A stretch of DNA of 64,000 nucleotides from Roseburia hominis A2-183 (GTDB lineage: Bacteria > Bacillota > Clostridia > Lachnospirales > Lachnospiraceae), in the NCBI RefSeq assembly GCF_000225345.1, contig NC_015977.1, forward strand, positions 337,501 to 401,500, written 5' to 3'. The notes beneath the pieces are model-generated. The model saw only the letters and a list, made by a program, of their open reading frames with translations, had not been told where the DNA came from and did not search any database. Both the position numbers and the translations under genes were made by a program. Position 1 is the stretch's first letter, and the number at the start of each line of letters is the position of its first letter. Below are positions 52,405-60,817 of the stretch, piece after piece.

Positions 52405-54126
52405 ATGGCGATATTTCACTTTACAGTAAAGATTGTCGGACGCAGTAAAGGAAAATCTGTCATATCCGCATCGGCATATCTTAATGGAGATGTGATGAAA
52501 AATGAGGAAACAGGCAGGATCAGCTACTACACTTCCAAAAAGGAAGTCGTCTACACCAGTCTGATGATGTGTGAAAATGCACCTCCTGAATGGCTGCATG
52601 TACCGGAAGAAAATATAAAAAGGTTTCAACAGTCTATCCGTTATAAAAGGGCAGGCGATAAGGAAGCTGCACTGGAAAAGTTTAAAATCACATTTCAGAA
52701 ACAGCGGCTATGGAATGAGGTATTGAAGATAGAAAAAAATGCAGATGCACAGCTTGGACGCTCGTTTGAATTTTCCTTACCGAAAGAATGGAGCAGACAG
52801 GAACAGATTGATTATACAACCGAATATATTCAAAAAACTTTCGTGGACAAGGGAATGTGTGCCGATTGGAGCATACACGATAAGAACGATGGAAACCCAC
52901 ATGTCCATTTACTTGTAACCATGCGACCATTCAATCCGGATCATTCATGGGGCAACAAAGAAGTCAAGGACTGGGATTTTGTCAGAGATACTGAGGAAAA
53001 TATCGTGGTTGATGAATCCCACCCGGATTGGTGGCAGGATAAGAAAAATCCAGACCGTCATGGAATCCGTATTCCGGTACTTGATGAAAACGGAGTACAG
53101 AAAGTCGGGGCAAGAAACAGAAAACAATGGAAACGGGTTCTGACCGATGCTACCGGCTGGAACAGTCCAAAAAATTGTGAGTTATGGCGAAGCGAATGGG
53201 CTAGGATGTGTAACCGGCATTTATCCATAGACAATCAGATTGACCACCGCTCTTATGAAAGACAGGGCAAATTGAAAGTCCCTACGATTCATGAGGGTGC
53301 AGATGCAAGGAAGATTGAGGAAAAATATCTCACCGGACAGATAAGGAAAGGTTCATGGAAGGTTGAGGAAAACCAGATGATTAAAAAACAAAATGCACTG
53401 CTGCAAAAGGTAATTGCAACCTTTGGTAAGGTATCCGGTGCATTGTCTATGTGGAGGGAGTGTTTGAATGACATTAGAAGAAAGCAAAGAAGTAATTCCC
53501 ATGATGGAAGCAATGATTACACAGATAGAGGAACAGCAGAATATCATGGCAGAGATGCTTCAGGAGATACAGGAAAAGGACGAGAAGCTGATGTGTTTTC
53601 AGGAGCAGGAAGAACGATTGCAGCAATTAGAGAGCGAATTATTAGAGCTGCTTCAAATCTTGCCGGATACAGAAGAACTGTTGATGCTTCTGGAAGAAAA
53701 GACAGACCAGATACAGAAACTCACAGACGAAAATCAGCAATGGCAGAAATTGGCACAGAAATTAAACAGCGAGAACCGGCTATTGCAGAAACAGAACAGC
53801 GAATTACTGAACTTGAACAGCAATTAGAGAAAGGAAGGTTGATTGATGAACGAATTAAGAAACTCAAAGAGCGACGATCAACTGGAAGAGTTGCTTCTGC
53901 TGACAGAGCAGATGCAGGAAGAACTCGACCAGAAAGACCGGACTATTCGGGAACTGAAAATGCAGCTCGACGAATCGCTGACCTTGAACGAGAGGTTAAA
54001 CAGCGAGAACAGAGCAGGGAACATTCAAGCCTTAAAGAACGACTTGAGGAAAACAAAAGAATTGTTGCAGAGCGAGAAAGAGAAAACGCACGCTGCCGAA
54101 ATCATGACAGAGGAATGTCAAGATAA
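52405..54126 (+). CDS. MobA/MobL family relaxase (element D)
   Basis: This is a 573-residue relaxase. The N-terminal domain opens AIFHFTVKIVGRSKGKSVISASAYL, with the histidine motif GNPHVHLLVTMRPFNPDHSWG and IDHRSYERQGKLKVPTIHEGADARKIEE. From about residue 355 the sequence becomes a charged, low-complexity helical tail. In the same 660 bases a second frame is open (53468-53827 and 53846 onward). ATG 52405 is chosen because upstream residues lie in oriT DNA. It should nick at 52170. Confidence 0.9.
   Translation: MAIFHFTVKIVGRSKGKSVISASAYLNGDVMKNEETGRISYYTSKKEVVYTSLMMCENAPPEWLHVPEENIKRFQQSIRYKRAGDKEAALEKFKITFQKQRLWNEVLKIEKNADAQLGRSFEFSLPKEWSRQEQIDYTTEYIQKTFVDKGMCADWSIHDKNDGNPHVHLLVTMRPFNPDHSWGNKEVKDWDFVRDTEENIVVDESHPDWWQDKKNPDRHGIRIPVLDENGVQKVGARNRKQWKRVLTDATGWNSPKNCELWRSEWARMCNRHLSIDNQIDHRSYERQGKLKVPTIHEGADARKIEEKYLTGQIRKGSWKVEENQMIKKQNALLQKVIATFGKVSGALSMWRECLNDIRRKQRSNSHDGSNDYTDRGTAEYHGRDASGDTGKGREADVFSGAGRTIAAIRERIIRAASNLAGYRRTVDASGRKDRPDTETHRRKSAMAEIGTEIKQREPAIAETEQRITELEQQLEKGRLIDERIKKLKERRSTGRVASADRADAGRTRPERPDYSGTENAARRIADLEREVKQREQSREHSSLKERLEENKRIVAERERENARCRNHDRGMSR
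53468..53827 (+). CDS. Coiled-coil ORF overlapping the relaxase tail
   Basis: This 119-residue ORF lies entirely inside the relaxase gene in another frame (MTLEESKEVIPMMEAMITQI, then leucine/glutamate heptads throughout). GGAGGGAGTGTTTG precedes the ATG. It ends 18 bp before the next ORF in the same frame. A continuous coiled coil is hard to explain as a chance frame. Overlapping small mobilization proteins inside relaxase genes are known in RSF1010 and ColE1. Confidence 0.6.
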   Translation: MTLEESKEVIPMMEAMITQIEEQQNIMAEMLQEIQEKDEKLMCFQEQEERLQQLESELLELLQILPDTEELLMLLEEKTDQIQKLTDENQQWQKLAQKLNSENRLLQKQNSELLNLNSN

Positions 54127-54814
54127 GCTAAGGCAGGCAGAACAGGAACGGGACTATGCACTCTCTCATCAGAAAAAAGTAGAGATACCGGTTGAAAAGC
54201 CGGTACTCTATCAAAAGTGTCAGAATTGTAATCAGACAGCTTATCTGAAAGCCAAAGAAAAGTATGATACGCAGAGGGAAAAACTGGCAGGCAGATATAA
54301 AACAAAAACAGTCATGTATGAAGCATTGATGTTTCTGCTGATATGGTATTCCGCATCAACTACTCTTTTTCAGATGATACAGTCAAAGGTATTTATTTCT
54401 GATTGCAGAATATTCTTTGATGCAATCGGAACTTTCACACAGACTATTGCTGGCTGGATTGCACTGATAGGAAAGAATGTGGCACAGATTAGTAATGGAA
54501 TATCCAATCCAGTCATTGCCGGAATTATATACTGGCTGATAAGAATATTGATTTGCGGTGGATGTCTGGTGGGTGCGGGAATACTTGTAGCGTTTATAGG
54601 GATAAAGATTGCAGGGCTATATAAGAAATACTGTTGGGACATGATTACCATAATGGTAATACTTATAAGCATGGCAACAGCTATCTACTTTGGGAATTGG
54701 ATAAAGACAGCATTGCCAATCAATCTGCTATTTCTCTTATTATTCGTGCAACTGGTATATGTTGGAATCAGGTGGTATGTAAAGGGATGGCGGGAAGCAA
54801 GAGGATATTATTAA
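53846..54814 (+). CDS. Membrane protein with coiled coil, overlapping the relaxase gene
   Basis: This 322-residue protein starts at ATG 53846 behind GAAAGGAAGG. Residues about 1-95 are coiled coil (DDQLEELLLLTEQMQEELDQ). A Cys pair CQNCNQTAYLKAKEKYD follows at about 125. Then come four or so membrane segments from about residue 160 (TVMYEALMFLLIWYSASTTLF; IAGWIALIGKNVAQ; IIYWLIRILICGGCLVGAGI; ITIMVILISMATAIYF; INLLFLLLFVQLVYVGI). The first 280 bases overlap the relaxase in another frame. It could anchor the relaxosome at the membrane, like MobB of RSF1010. That comparison is by layout only. Confidence 0.75.
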   Translation: MNELRNSKSDDQLEELLLLTEQMQEELDQKDRTIRELKMQLDESLTLNERLNSENRAGNIQALKNDLRKTKELLQSEKEKTHAAEIMTEECQDKLRQAEQERDYALSHQKKVEIPVEKPVLYQKCQNCNQTAYLKAKEKYDTQREKLAGRYKTKTVMYEALMFLLIWYSASTTLFQMIQSKVFISDCRIFFDAIGTFTQTIAGWIALIGKNVAQISNGISNPVIAGIIYWLIRILICGGCLVGAGILVAFIGIKIAGLYKKYCWDMITIMVILISMATAIYFGNWIKTALPINLLFLLLFVQLVYVGIRWYVKGWREARGYY

Positions 54815-55092
54815 AAAACTATTAGAAACTATTCATATTTACTTTCGTGCTAGGACAGATTATTCTAAAAATTCAGTGATGAGCATGTACATGAAATCTT
54901 ACTTCGTTTAGGTACGAAAAAGGGCAATGGTAACTTTGTGTTCAGATGAGCTCTCACTATCTTGGTAACAACCGCAAGCAGCAGTGGAATATTGACGATG
55001 CATTCCGTATATATTCCACAACACATGGCTAAGCCCGACTAGAATGTGGGTGAAAAATTTTACAAGCGCCAGAGTTTCCTCTGGCACTCATT
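54815..55092. other. Non-coding gap with a remnant ORF and a hairpin
   Basis: A 28-codon ORF (54946-55032: MSSHYLGNNRKQQWNIDDAF and eight more) has no clear ribosome site and looks like the end of a lost gene. GCCAGAG/CTCTGGC (55068-55085) with a 4-nt loop is a hairpin at the 3' end of the leftward AraC gene and may terminate it. No other gene is seen. Confidence 0.4.
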
Positions 55093-56061
55093 TTATTTTC
55101 GCTGTGCGTTTTTTCTGTACTCCAGTGGCAACAATCCAGTGCTTTTACGGAATAATTCTGCAAATCGGCTTGAAGTGGAATAGCCTACTGTTTGGGCAAC
55201 TTGCCCGACTGTCAGTTCTGTATATGCCAGCAGATATTCTGCTTGACTCATGCGCCGCTGTTGAACATATTCCGTGATGGTGCAGTCGTAGTATTTCTTA
55301 AAACAGCTTTTGAGCTTTGTTGTTCCCATGCAGGCAATCTGTGTTAGCCGTTCCAGAGGAATATCAAAAGCATAGTGATCGCTAAGATAAGCGGCAACTA
55401 TTTGGAGATTTTCAATATCCTGTTGAGAGAGCTTATGGGCTGGTTTATTAGGATGTTTCTTCTGATATTCCACCACCATTGAAACAGCTTCTGCGACTTT
55501 ACCCTCATAAAAAAGTTTTGCTGCAATCCCTTCCCCGCGATAGTCTTTGATTTCAGTGAGTAACCGTGACATTTCTGGAAAGTCGGATGTTTGGTCGATC
55601 TTCCGAAATGCATCCACAGGATTGATCTGTGCCTCCGGGTACAGTTTTTTCAGGTAGTCCTCATAATATGCCGGTGCAATCTCAATCCCAACCGAACGGA
55701 TTGGAATATTTTTATGTATCAAAGCCTTGTATGGAGTGTAGCCTCCAATAAATGTTTTGATACAACCGGCAGACAGTCTACGGTATGGAGATAATTCCTC
55801 CCCGGAAATAGAGTCATACCGAGTGATACTCAGACATTCCGGCATAGAGCATTCCAACATGAAATCTTCGTGGAAGGAAAAGTTATGGATTTTAATATCA
55901 TATAAGTCTTTCTGTCCATAAGTCCAGTAGGTGCCTTCTCCAACTTCGGGAGAAAGTTTCCAGCAGTCACCTAATGCCCCATATTGCTGGTTGTCTGGGT
56001 CACGGATAAAACCGTGTTCAATTAGTAGCGGTGTATAAAACTGGTCAATAATTTCAGACAT
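55093..56061 (-). CDS. AraC family transcriptional regulator
   Basis: This 322-residue regulator has an N-terminal sensory domain (about 1-210) and a C-terminal double HTH: LERLTQIACMGTTKLKSCFKKYYDCTITEYVQQRRM and LTVGQVAQTVGYSTSSRFAELFRKSTGLLPLEYR. The start is set at 56061 (MSEIIDQFYTPLL), since upstream codons lie in a repeat-containing intergenic region. GGAGG is 13 nt upstream, a little far. It is divergent from the ECF/ABC operon and probably controls it. Related regulators accompany siderophore-type ABC systems (YbtA-like). Confidence 0.87.
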   Translation of the reverse strand: MSEIIDQFYTPLLIEHGFIRDPDNQQYGALGDCWKLSPEVGEGTYWTYGQKDLYDIKIHNFSFHEDFMLECSMPECLSITRYDSISGEELSPYRRLSAGCIKTFIGGYTPYKALIHKNIPIRSVGIEIAPAYYEDYLKKLYPEAQINPVDAFRKIDQTSDFPEMSRLLTEIKDYRGEGIAAKLFYEGKVAEAVSMVVEYQKKHPNKPAHKLSQQDIENLQIVAAYLSDHYAFDIPLERLTQIACMGTTKLKSCFKKYYDCTITEYVQQRRMSQAEYLLAYTELTVGQVAQTVGYSTSSRFAELFRKSTGLLPLEYRKNAQRK

Positions 56062-56090
56062 GAAAACAGACCGCCTCCTTTTTGCAACGA

Positions 56091-56175
56091 TTAGACGAAC
56101 TTTTGAAAGGAACAGACGAACATTGCCGGAACCTATTGAATGTTGTTCGATAAATGCGTATTGTATTAGACGAAG
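56091..56175. promoter_or_regulatory. Candidate AraC-binding repeats
   Basis: TTAGACGAAC (56091), ACAGACGAAC (56112) and TTAGACGAAG (56166) are direct repeats between the divergent regulator and transporter genes. The first two are 21 bp apart, two helical turns. They are good candidates for activator sites. Confidence 0.55.
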
Positions 56176-56247
56176 ATTAGAGGTATCTAACCGAAGAATA
56201 TCACAAACCACTTGTCGAGTCAAGGCAATGAAAGGTAGGAGGTCAAA

Positions 56248-56859
56248 ATGAGTAATCAAGTAAATTCTATGAACAAAGGTCTGACAGTGAAAGACCTTGT
56301 AACAACAGGTATTTTTACTGCACTGTTATTTGTTTTTGTATTGGTGGGCGGTGTCTTTTTTGCAACGAATCCTGTACTTACTTTTTTCATGCCAGCAGGA
56401 GGTGGGCTGCTTGCTGGCCCCATTTATCTTTTGCTGATTGCAAAAGTACATAAGCGTTGGAGTCTTTCTATAATGGGCGTTATCATGGGTATTATTTGGT
56501 TCGTGACTGGTATGCACTGGGCTTTTGCATTGGGCTACATGATCATGGCGATTGTCGCGGACTTTGTTGCTGGTGCAGGGCAGTACAAAAGCAAAAAACT
56601 CAACAGCCTGTCTTATATCCTGTTCTCTCTCGGTGGCACTGGTTCATATATCGTGTTCTTTGTTGACCCCAACGGCTGGGCGCAGACCATGCTGGGGAAC
56701 GGAACTGAACAGAGTTACATCGACACCATGCAGGCAACTGCAAATACCGGCATCCTGATTGCCATGTTTGCTGCTGTTATCATTACATCTGCAATCAGCG
56801 CTTTTGTAGGCTGCAAAATGCTGAAAAAGCAGTTTGAAAAAGCAGGTATTACAGCATGA
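56248..56859 (+). CDS. MptD-family ECF transporter S component
   Basis: This is a 203-residue membrane protein with about six segments (VTTGIFTALLFVFVLVGGVF; LTFFMPAGGGLLAGPIYLLL; SIMGVIMGIIWFVTG; GYMIMAIVADFVAG; GTGSYIVFFVDP; ILIAMFAAVIITSAISAFVG). It belongs to the MptD-type putative substrate-binding (S) subunits. The substrate is not known. AGGAGG precedes the ATG. It is coupled to the T component by ATGA. First gene of the cargo operon. Confidence 0.82.
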   Translation: MSNQVNSMNKGLTVKDLVTTGIFTALLFVFVLVGGVFFATNPVLTFFMPAGGGLLAGPIYLLLIAKVHKRWSLSIMGVIMGIIWFVTGMHWAFALGYMIMAIVADFVAGAGQYKSKKLNSLSYILFSLGGTGSYIVFFVDPNGWAQTMLGNGTEQSYIDTMQATANTGILIAMFAAVIITSAISAFVGCKMLKKQFEKAGITA

Positions 56860-57581
56860 GCGGTAAACGCCATAAGAAAGAGCTTTGGCTCGACCCACGG
56901 GCCAAGCTCTTTCTTATTCTTATGTGTGTTTTATCGTCCATGTTTGCGCCCTCACTTGCATATCAATTTATCCTTGTTATGCTGATTGCGATATTGGGGG
57001 CTTTCTTTGGAAAGTGGAAATATGTCATTAAGGCTGTATGCTTTTATGCGGTCATCTGTGCCCTGACAGTTTGGATCATGGCAGAAATGACAGGCACGCT
57101 GCGGACAATGTTTATTGCCTTTTTAGGCTTGTTTCATAAGGTCTATGCGTGCGGAACCTTGGCTGGGATTGTTCTGACTACTACAAAAGTCAATGAGTTC
57201 CTGTCTGCTATGAACCGTGTCCGCGCACCCAAAAAGTTAGTAATTCCTATGGCAGTTATGCTGCGGTACATTCCAACTATTCAAGAGGACTGGCGCTATA
57301 TCACAGACGCTATGCGAATGAGAGATGTTTCACCATCTCTGGCGGGCTTTTTAACACATCCGGGCATGACGGTTGAGTGTATTTATGTGCCTTTATTGAT
57401 GGCAGCTTCAAAAGCGGCGGATGATCTTTCTGTTGCTTCTGTCACTCGTGGAATTGAAAATCCCAATCCACGCACCTGTCTTGTCCAGATAAAATGCGGA
57501 ATTTCCGATTGGGGCGTCATGGCCTTTGCCGTAGCTTATCTGATTTTTGAATTATGTGTGCGAGGAGGTGTGATCGGTTGA
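56856..57581 (+). CDS. ECF transporter T component (CbiQ/EcfT family)
   Basis: This 241-residue membrane protein is of the CbiQ type, with N-terminal hydrophobic segments (KLFLILMCVLSSMF, YQFILVMLIAILGAFFG and following). The cytoplasmic coupling helices contain RYIPTIQEDWRYITDAMRMRD and SVTRGIENPNPRT, where the family has its Ala-Arg-Gly motifs. It couples the S component to the ATPase. It overlaps its neighbours by 4 bp on both sides. Confidence 0.87.
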   Translation: MSGKRHKKELWLDPRAKLFLILMCVLSSMFAPSLAYQFILVMLIAILGAFFGKWKYVIKAVCFYAVICALTVWIMAEMTGTLRTMFIAFLGLFHKVYACGTLAGIVLTTTKVNEFLSAMNRVRAPKKLVIPMAVMLRYIPTIQEDWRYITDAMRMRDVSPSLAGFLTHPGMTVECIYVPLLMAASKAADDLSVASVTRGIENPNPRTCLVQIKCGISDWGVMAFAVAYLIFELCVRGGVIG

Positions 57582-59050
57582 TTGAGTTTGAAAATGTATC
57601 GTTTTCCTATACGGGGCAGGAACATGGTGGGCTGCGCGACATCAATTTGAAAATTTCGGACGGAGAATTCGTCCTGTTCTGTGGCCGCAGCGGGTGCGGA
57701 AAAACAACGATTACAAGGCTGGTGAATGGACTGATCCCTCAGTTTTATCAGGGGGAGCTTCATGGCCGTGTGCTGGTAGATGGTCAGGAAATCAGCAATA
57801 TCCCCATGTATCAGATTGCCGCTAAGGTTGGCTCCGTTTTCCAAAATCCACGGACGCAGTTTTTCAATGTTGATACAGACAGTGAGATTGCCTTTGGAAT
57901 TGAAAATGAAGCTCGCCCTCCTGAGAAATTGGCTGAGCGAGTAGAGCAGACAACTGAAGATTTGCATATTCAAAAGCTGCGAAACAGAAATATTTTTGAG
58001 TTGTCCGGCGGAGAAAAGCAGAAAATCGCCTTTGCTTCTGTTTATGCCATGAACCCACAGATTTATCTATTGGATGAACCATCCTCTAATCTGGATATGA
58101 CTTCGATCCAGGAACTAAAGGAACATTTGCGGCTGATAAAAAAACAGGGCAAAACAGTTTTGATAGCGGAACATCGTCTGTACTACCTGATGGAGTTGGC
58201 TGACCGAATTGTTTATCTGGAAAAAGGAGAAATCAAAGGAATATACACCCCGGAAGAATTTTGGCAGCTATCTGAACCTGATCGTGAACACATGGGGCTG
58301 CGAGCTGTTGATCTACAGGCGGTATTCCCGCAAAAAGCCCACTTGCCTGCGCCTACCCCTGTATTGGAGCTGCGGAATGTGACGCTCCGTTACAAGAAGC
58401 AAACAATTTTGCATGACATTGAGCTATCCGCCGGAAAGGGCGAAGTGATTGGTGTTGTCGGCCACAACGGAGCTGGAAAGACTACATTTTCCCGCGCTCT
58501 CTGTGGGCTTCACAAAGACTGCGATGGACAATTTTTGTGGGAAAGCGAGCCGATTGAGCGTAAGGAAAGGCTGAAACGCTCTTACATGGTTATGCAGGAT
58601 GTGAATTATGAACTTTTCGCTGACAGCGTGGAGGCAGAGTGCTCCTTTGGTATACGCAATCCAGATCAAACACTGGTAAATGCAACTTTGGAGGAATTAG
58701 GCCTTACCCAATATCGGGAGCGCCATCCAAACACGCTTTCTGGCGGTCAAAAGCAACGAGTAGCTGTAGCTGTTAGCATGATTTGTGGGAAAGATCTGCT
58801 GGTATTCGATGAACCGACCAGCGGCCTTGATTTTGACAGTATGACGCAGGTGGCGGGACTGATCCGCCGGTTGTCCAATATGGGAAAGGTTATTTTCATT
58901 GTCACCCACGATTTTGAATTTGTCTGCCGTACCTGCTCCCGTGTCCTGCATTTTGACGAGGGCGAAATGCCCGATGATGTACCAGTTACAATGGATGCCC
59001 TCCCGAAATTGAGAGAGCTGTTCTCTGTTTCAGATGGAAAGGAGAGGTGA
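57578..59050 (+). CDS. ECF transporter ATPase with two ABC domains
   Basis: This 490-residue fused ATPase starts at TTG 57578, 8 nt after GAGGAGGTG, overlapping the T gene stop. Domain 1: Walker A CGRSGCGKTT, LSGGEKQKIA, YLLDEPSSNLD. Domain 2: GHNGAGKTT, LSGGQKQRVAVAV, LVFDEPTSGLD. Two fused EcfA halves are typical for this operon type. It powers S-T uptake of an unknown small molecule. Confidence 0.9.
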   Translation: MIEFENVSFSYTGQEHGGLRDINLKISDGEFVLFCGRSGCGKTTITRLVNGLIPQFYQGELHGRVLVDGQEISNIPMYQIAAKVGSVFQNPRTQFFNVDTDSEIAFGIENEARPPEKLAERVEQTTEDLHIQKLRNRNIFELSGGEKQKIAFASVYAMNPQIYLLDEPSSNLDMTSIQELKEHLRLIKKQGKTVLIAEHRLYYLMELADRIVYLEKGEIKGIYTPEEFWQLSEPDREHMGLRAVDLQAVFPQKAHLPAPTPVLELRNVTLRYKKQTILHDIELSAGKGEVIGVVGHNGAGKTTFSRALCGLHKDCDGQFLWESEPIERKERLKRSYMVMQDVNYELFADSVEAECSFGIRNPDQTLVNATLEELGLTQYRERHPNTLSGGQKQRVAVAVSMICGKDLLVFDEPTSGLDFDSMTQVAGLIRRLSNMGKVIFIVTHDFEFVCRTCSRVLHFDEGEMPDDVPVTMDALPKLRELFSVSDGKER

Positions 59051-59053
59051 TCT

Positions 59054-60817
59054 ATGAAACAGAAAAAAGAAAACAGAGTAGCTTTGCTGCTCCACTGGGC
59101 CGGTGAGCAAAAAATCTGGCTGTTCCTGGCAATTTTTCTATCGGCGGTCAGCGGTCTTTGCATTATCGTCCCTTACATTGGAATTTACCGGCTGATGGAC
59201 GCCACCTTCAATCATACCTGCACGCAGGAACTTGTTGTACATACCGTGGTAATGATTGCAGTGGCGGTAACTTTGCGGTTTGCCCTGTTTGGCTGTTCCG
59301 GCGTAGCAGCCCACAAAGGGGCCTATGGCGCTCTTTTCAAAGTGCGCTGCATGGTTGCAGAACACATGGCCAGAGCGCCTTTAGGGGCCTTGAATGAACG
59401 GCGCACCGGGGACATAAAAACGGTTCTGAATGAAGATATTGAAAAGTTGGAGCTGTTTCTGGCCCATAACCTTCCTGACCTTGTGTGCTATCTGGTGGGG
59501 CCGGTAGTCATCTTTATTTATCTGATGACCGTCAATATTCCTCTGGCATTGATTTCCCTGGTTCCGCTGATCCTTGCTGTTGTTGTAATGGGGATGATGT
59601 TCCGCAATACGGATGACCTGATGGAACGGGCCAATCACTCCATTACCACACTGAACTCGGTTATGATTGAGTACATCAGCGGCATGAAATTGATTAAAGC
59701 CTATAACATGGGGAGCAAATCGTTTCAAAAGTTTTCAGACGCTATCCAGGAAGAAAACGCCATGTGGAATGAAACTTCCCGGCGCATGGGGCCACCTTAT
59801 GCGGCCTTTGTTGTTATCATCGAATGTGGGATGTTGATGATGGTTCCAATCGGCGGAATGTTTTTCCTGAAAGGCTCACTGGCTGCCAGCGCATTTTTGC
59901 TGTTCGTCTATGTAGGTTCCATGTATCTGACGGAAATACGCCCCCTGCAGGAACTGGGGACTAATTTTGCCAATGTGCTGAACGCTGTTACTAAGACCAA
60001 AGAGATACTGGATATTCCAATTTATGAGGGTGGAGCGGACTTTCCCCAAAATCACGATATTGAACTTCGGAATGTTCGGTTTTCCTATGATGGCAAGACC
60101 GATGTACTGCAAGGCGTTAATCTCAAAATTAAAGATGGTGAACGCATGGCCCTTGTGGGACAGTCTGGTGCCGGTAAAAGTACCGTGATTGAGCTGATCT
60201 CCCGGTTCTATGATGTGCAGGAGGGCGAAGTGCTGATTGGCGGGAAAAATGTAAAGGAACTCAATTATGATACTATCCTAAAAAATGTCGCCATTGTGTT
60301 CCAAAAGACCTTCCTGACCCGTGACAGCGTTTTAGAAAATATCCGCATGGGCAGTAACGCCACTCTGGAAAAAGTACGGACCGCCGCAAAAGAGGCGCAG
60401 ATTGATGATTTCATCATGTCTTTGCCGGATGGATATGACACGAAGGTGGGCAGCTTCGGCTCTCGCTTCTCCGGCGGTGAAAAACAGCGGATTGCCATTG
60501 CCCGCGCTATCCTGAAGAATGCCCCCATTTTGATCTTAGACGAGGCCACAAGCGCCTCTGACCCGGAAAATCAGATGGAGATTGACAAAGCCATTCAAAA
60601 TCTCTGTAAGGGAAAGACTGTCATTGTGGTAGCCCATCGTTTGAGCGCGTTGAAGATGTGCGAGCGTGTAGCAGTGGTTGAAAATCACACAATTACCTGT
60701 GTCGGAACCCATGAGGAAGTCCGAAAGAACAATGCTTACTATCGGAAGGCGTGGGAGGACTACGAAACAGCCCGGAATATTACTTATCAGTTGGAGGGAG
60801 GCGAGCAGCATGAGTGA
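59054..60817 (+). CDS. ABC exporter-type protein 1 (YbtP/Q-like)
   Basis: This 587-residue protein has a six-helix membrane domain (about 15-310) and an ATPase domain with Walker A GQSGAGKST, Q-loop IVFQKTFL, signature FSGGEKQRIAIAR and Walker B ILILDEATSASD. Exporter-fold pairs next to AraC and ECF genes are known as siderophore importers (YbtPQ, IrtAB) in other bacteria. Whether this pair imports or exports cannot be told. It overlaps the partner gene by 8 bp. Confidence 0.88.
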   Translation: MKQKKENRVALLLHWAGEQKIWLFLAIFLSAVSGLCIIVPYIGIYRLMDATFNHTCTQELVVHTVVMIAVAVTLRFALFGCSGVAAHKGAYGALFKVRCMVAEHMARAPLGALNERRTGDIKTVLNEDIEKLELFLAHNLPDLVCYLVGPVVIFIYLMTVNIPLALISLVPLILAVVVMGMMFRNTDDLMERANHSITTLNSVMIEYISGMKLIKAYNMGSKSFQKFSDAIQEENAMWNETSRRMGPPYAAFVVIIECGMLMMVPIGGMFFLKGSLAASAFLLFVYVGSMYLTEIRPLQELGTNFANVLNAVTKTKEILDIPIYEGGADFPQNHDIELRNVRFSYDGKTDVLQGVNLKIKDGERMALVGQSGAGKSTVIELISRFYDVQEGEVLIGGKNVKELNYDTILKNVAIVFQKTFLTRDSVLENIRMGSNATLEKVRTAAKEAQIDDFIMSLPDGYDTKVGSFGSRFSGGEKQRIAIARAILKNAPILILDEATSASDPENQMEIDKAIQNLCKGKTVIVVAHRLSALKMCERVAVVENHTITCVGTHEEVRKNNAYYRKAWEDYETARNITYQLEGGEQHE

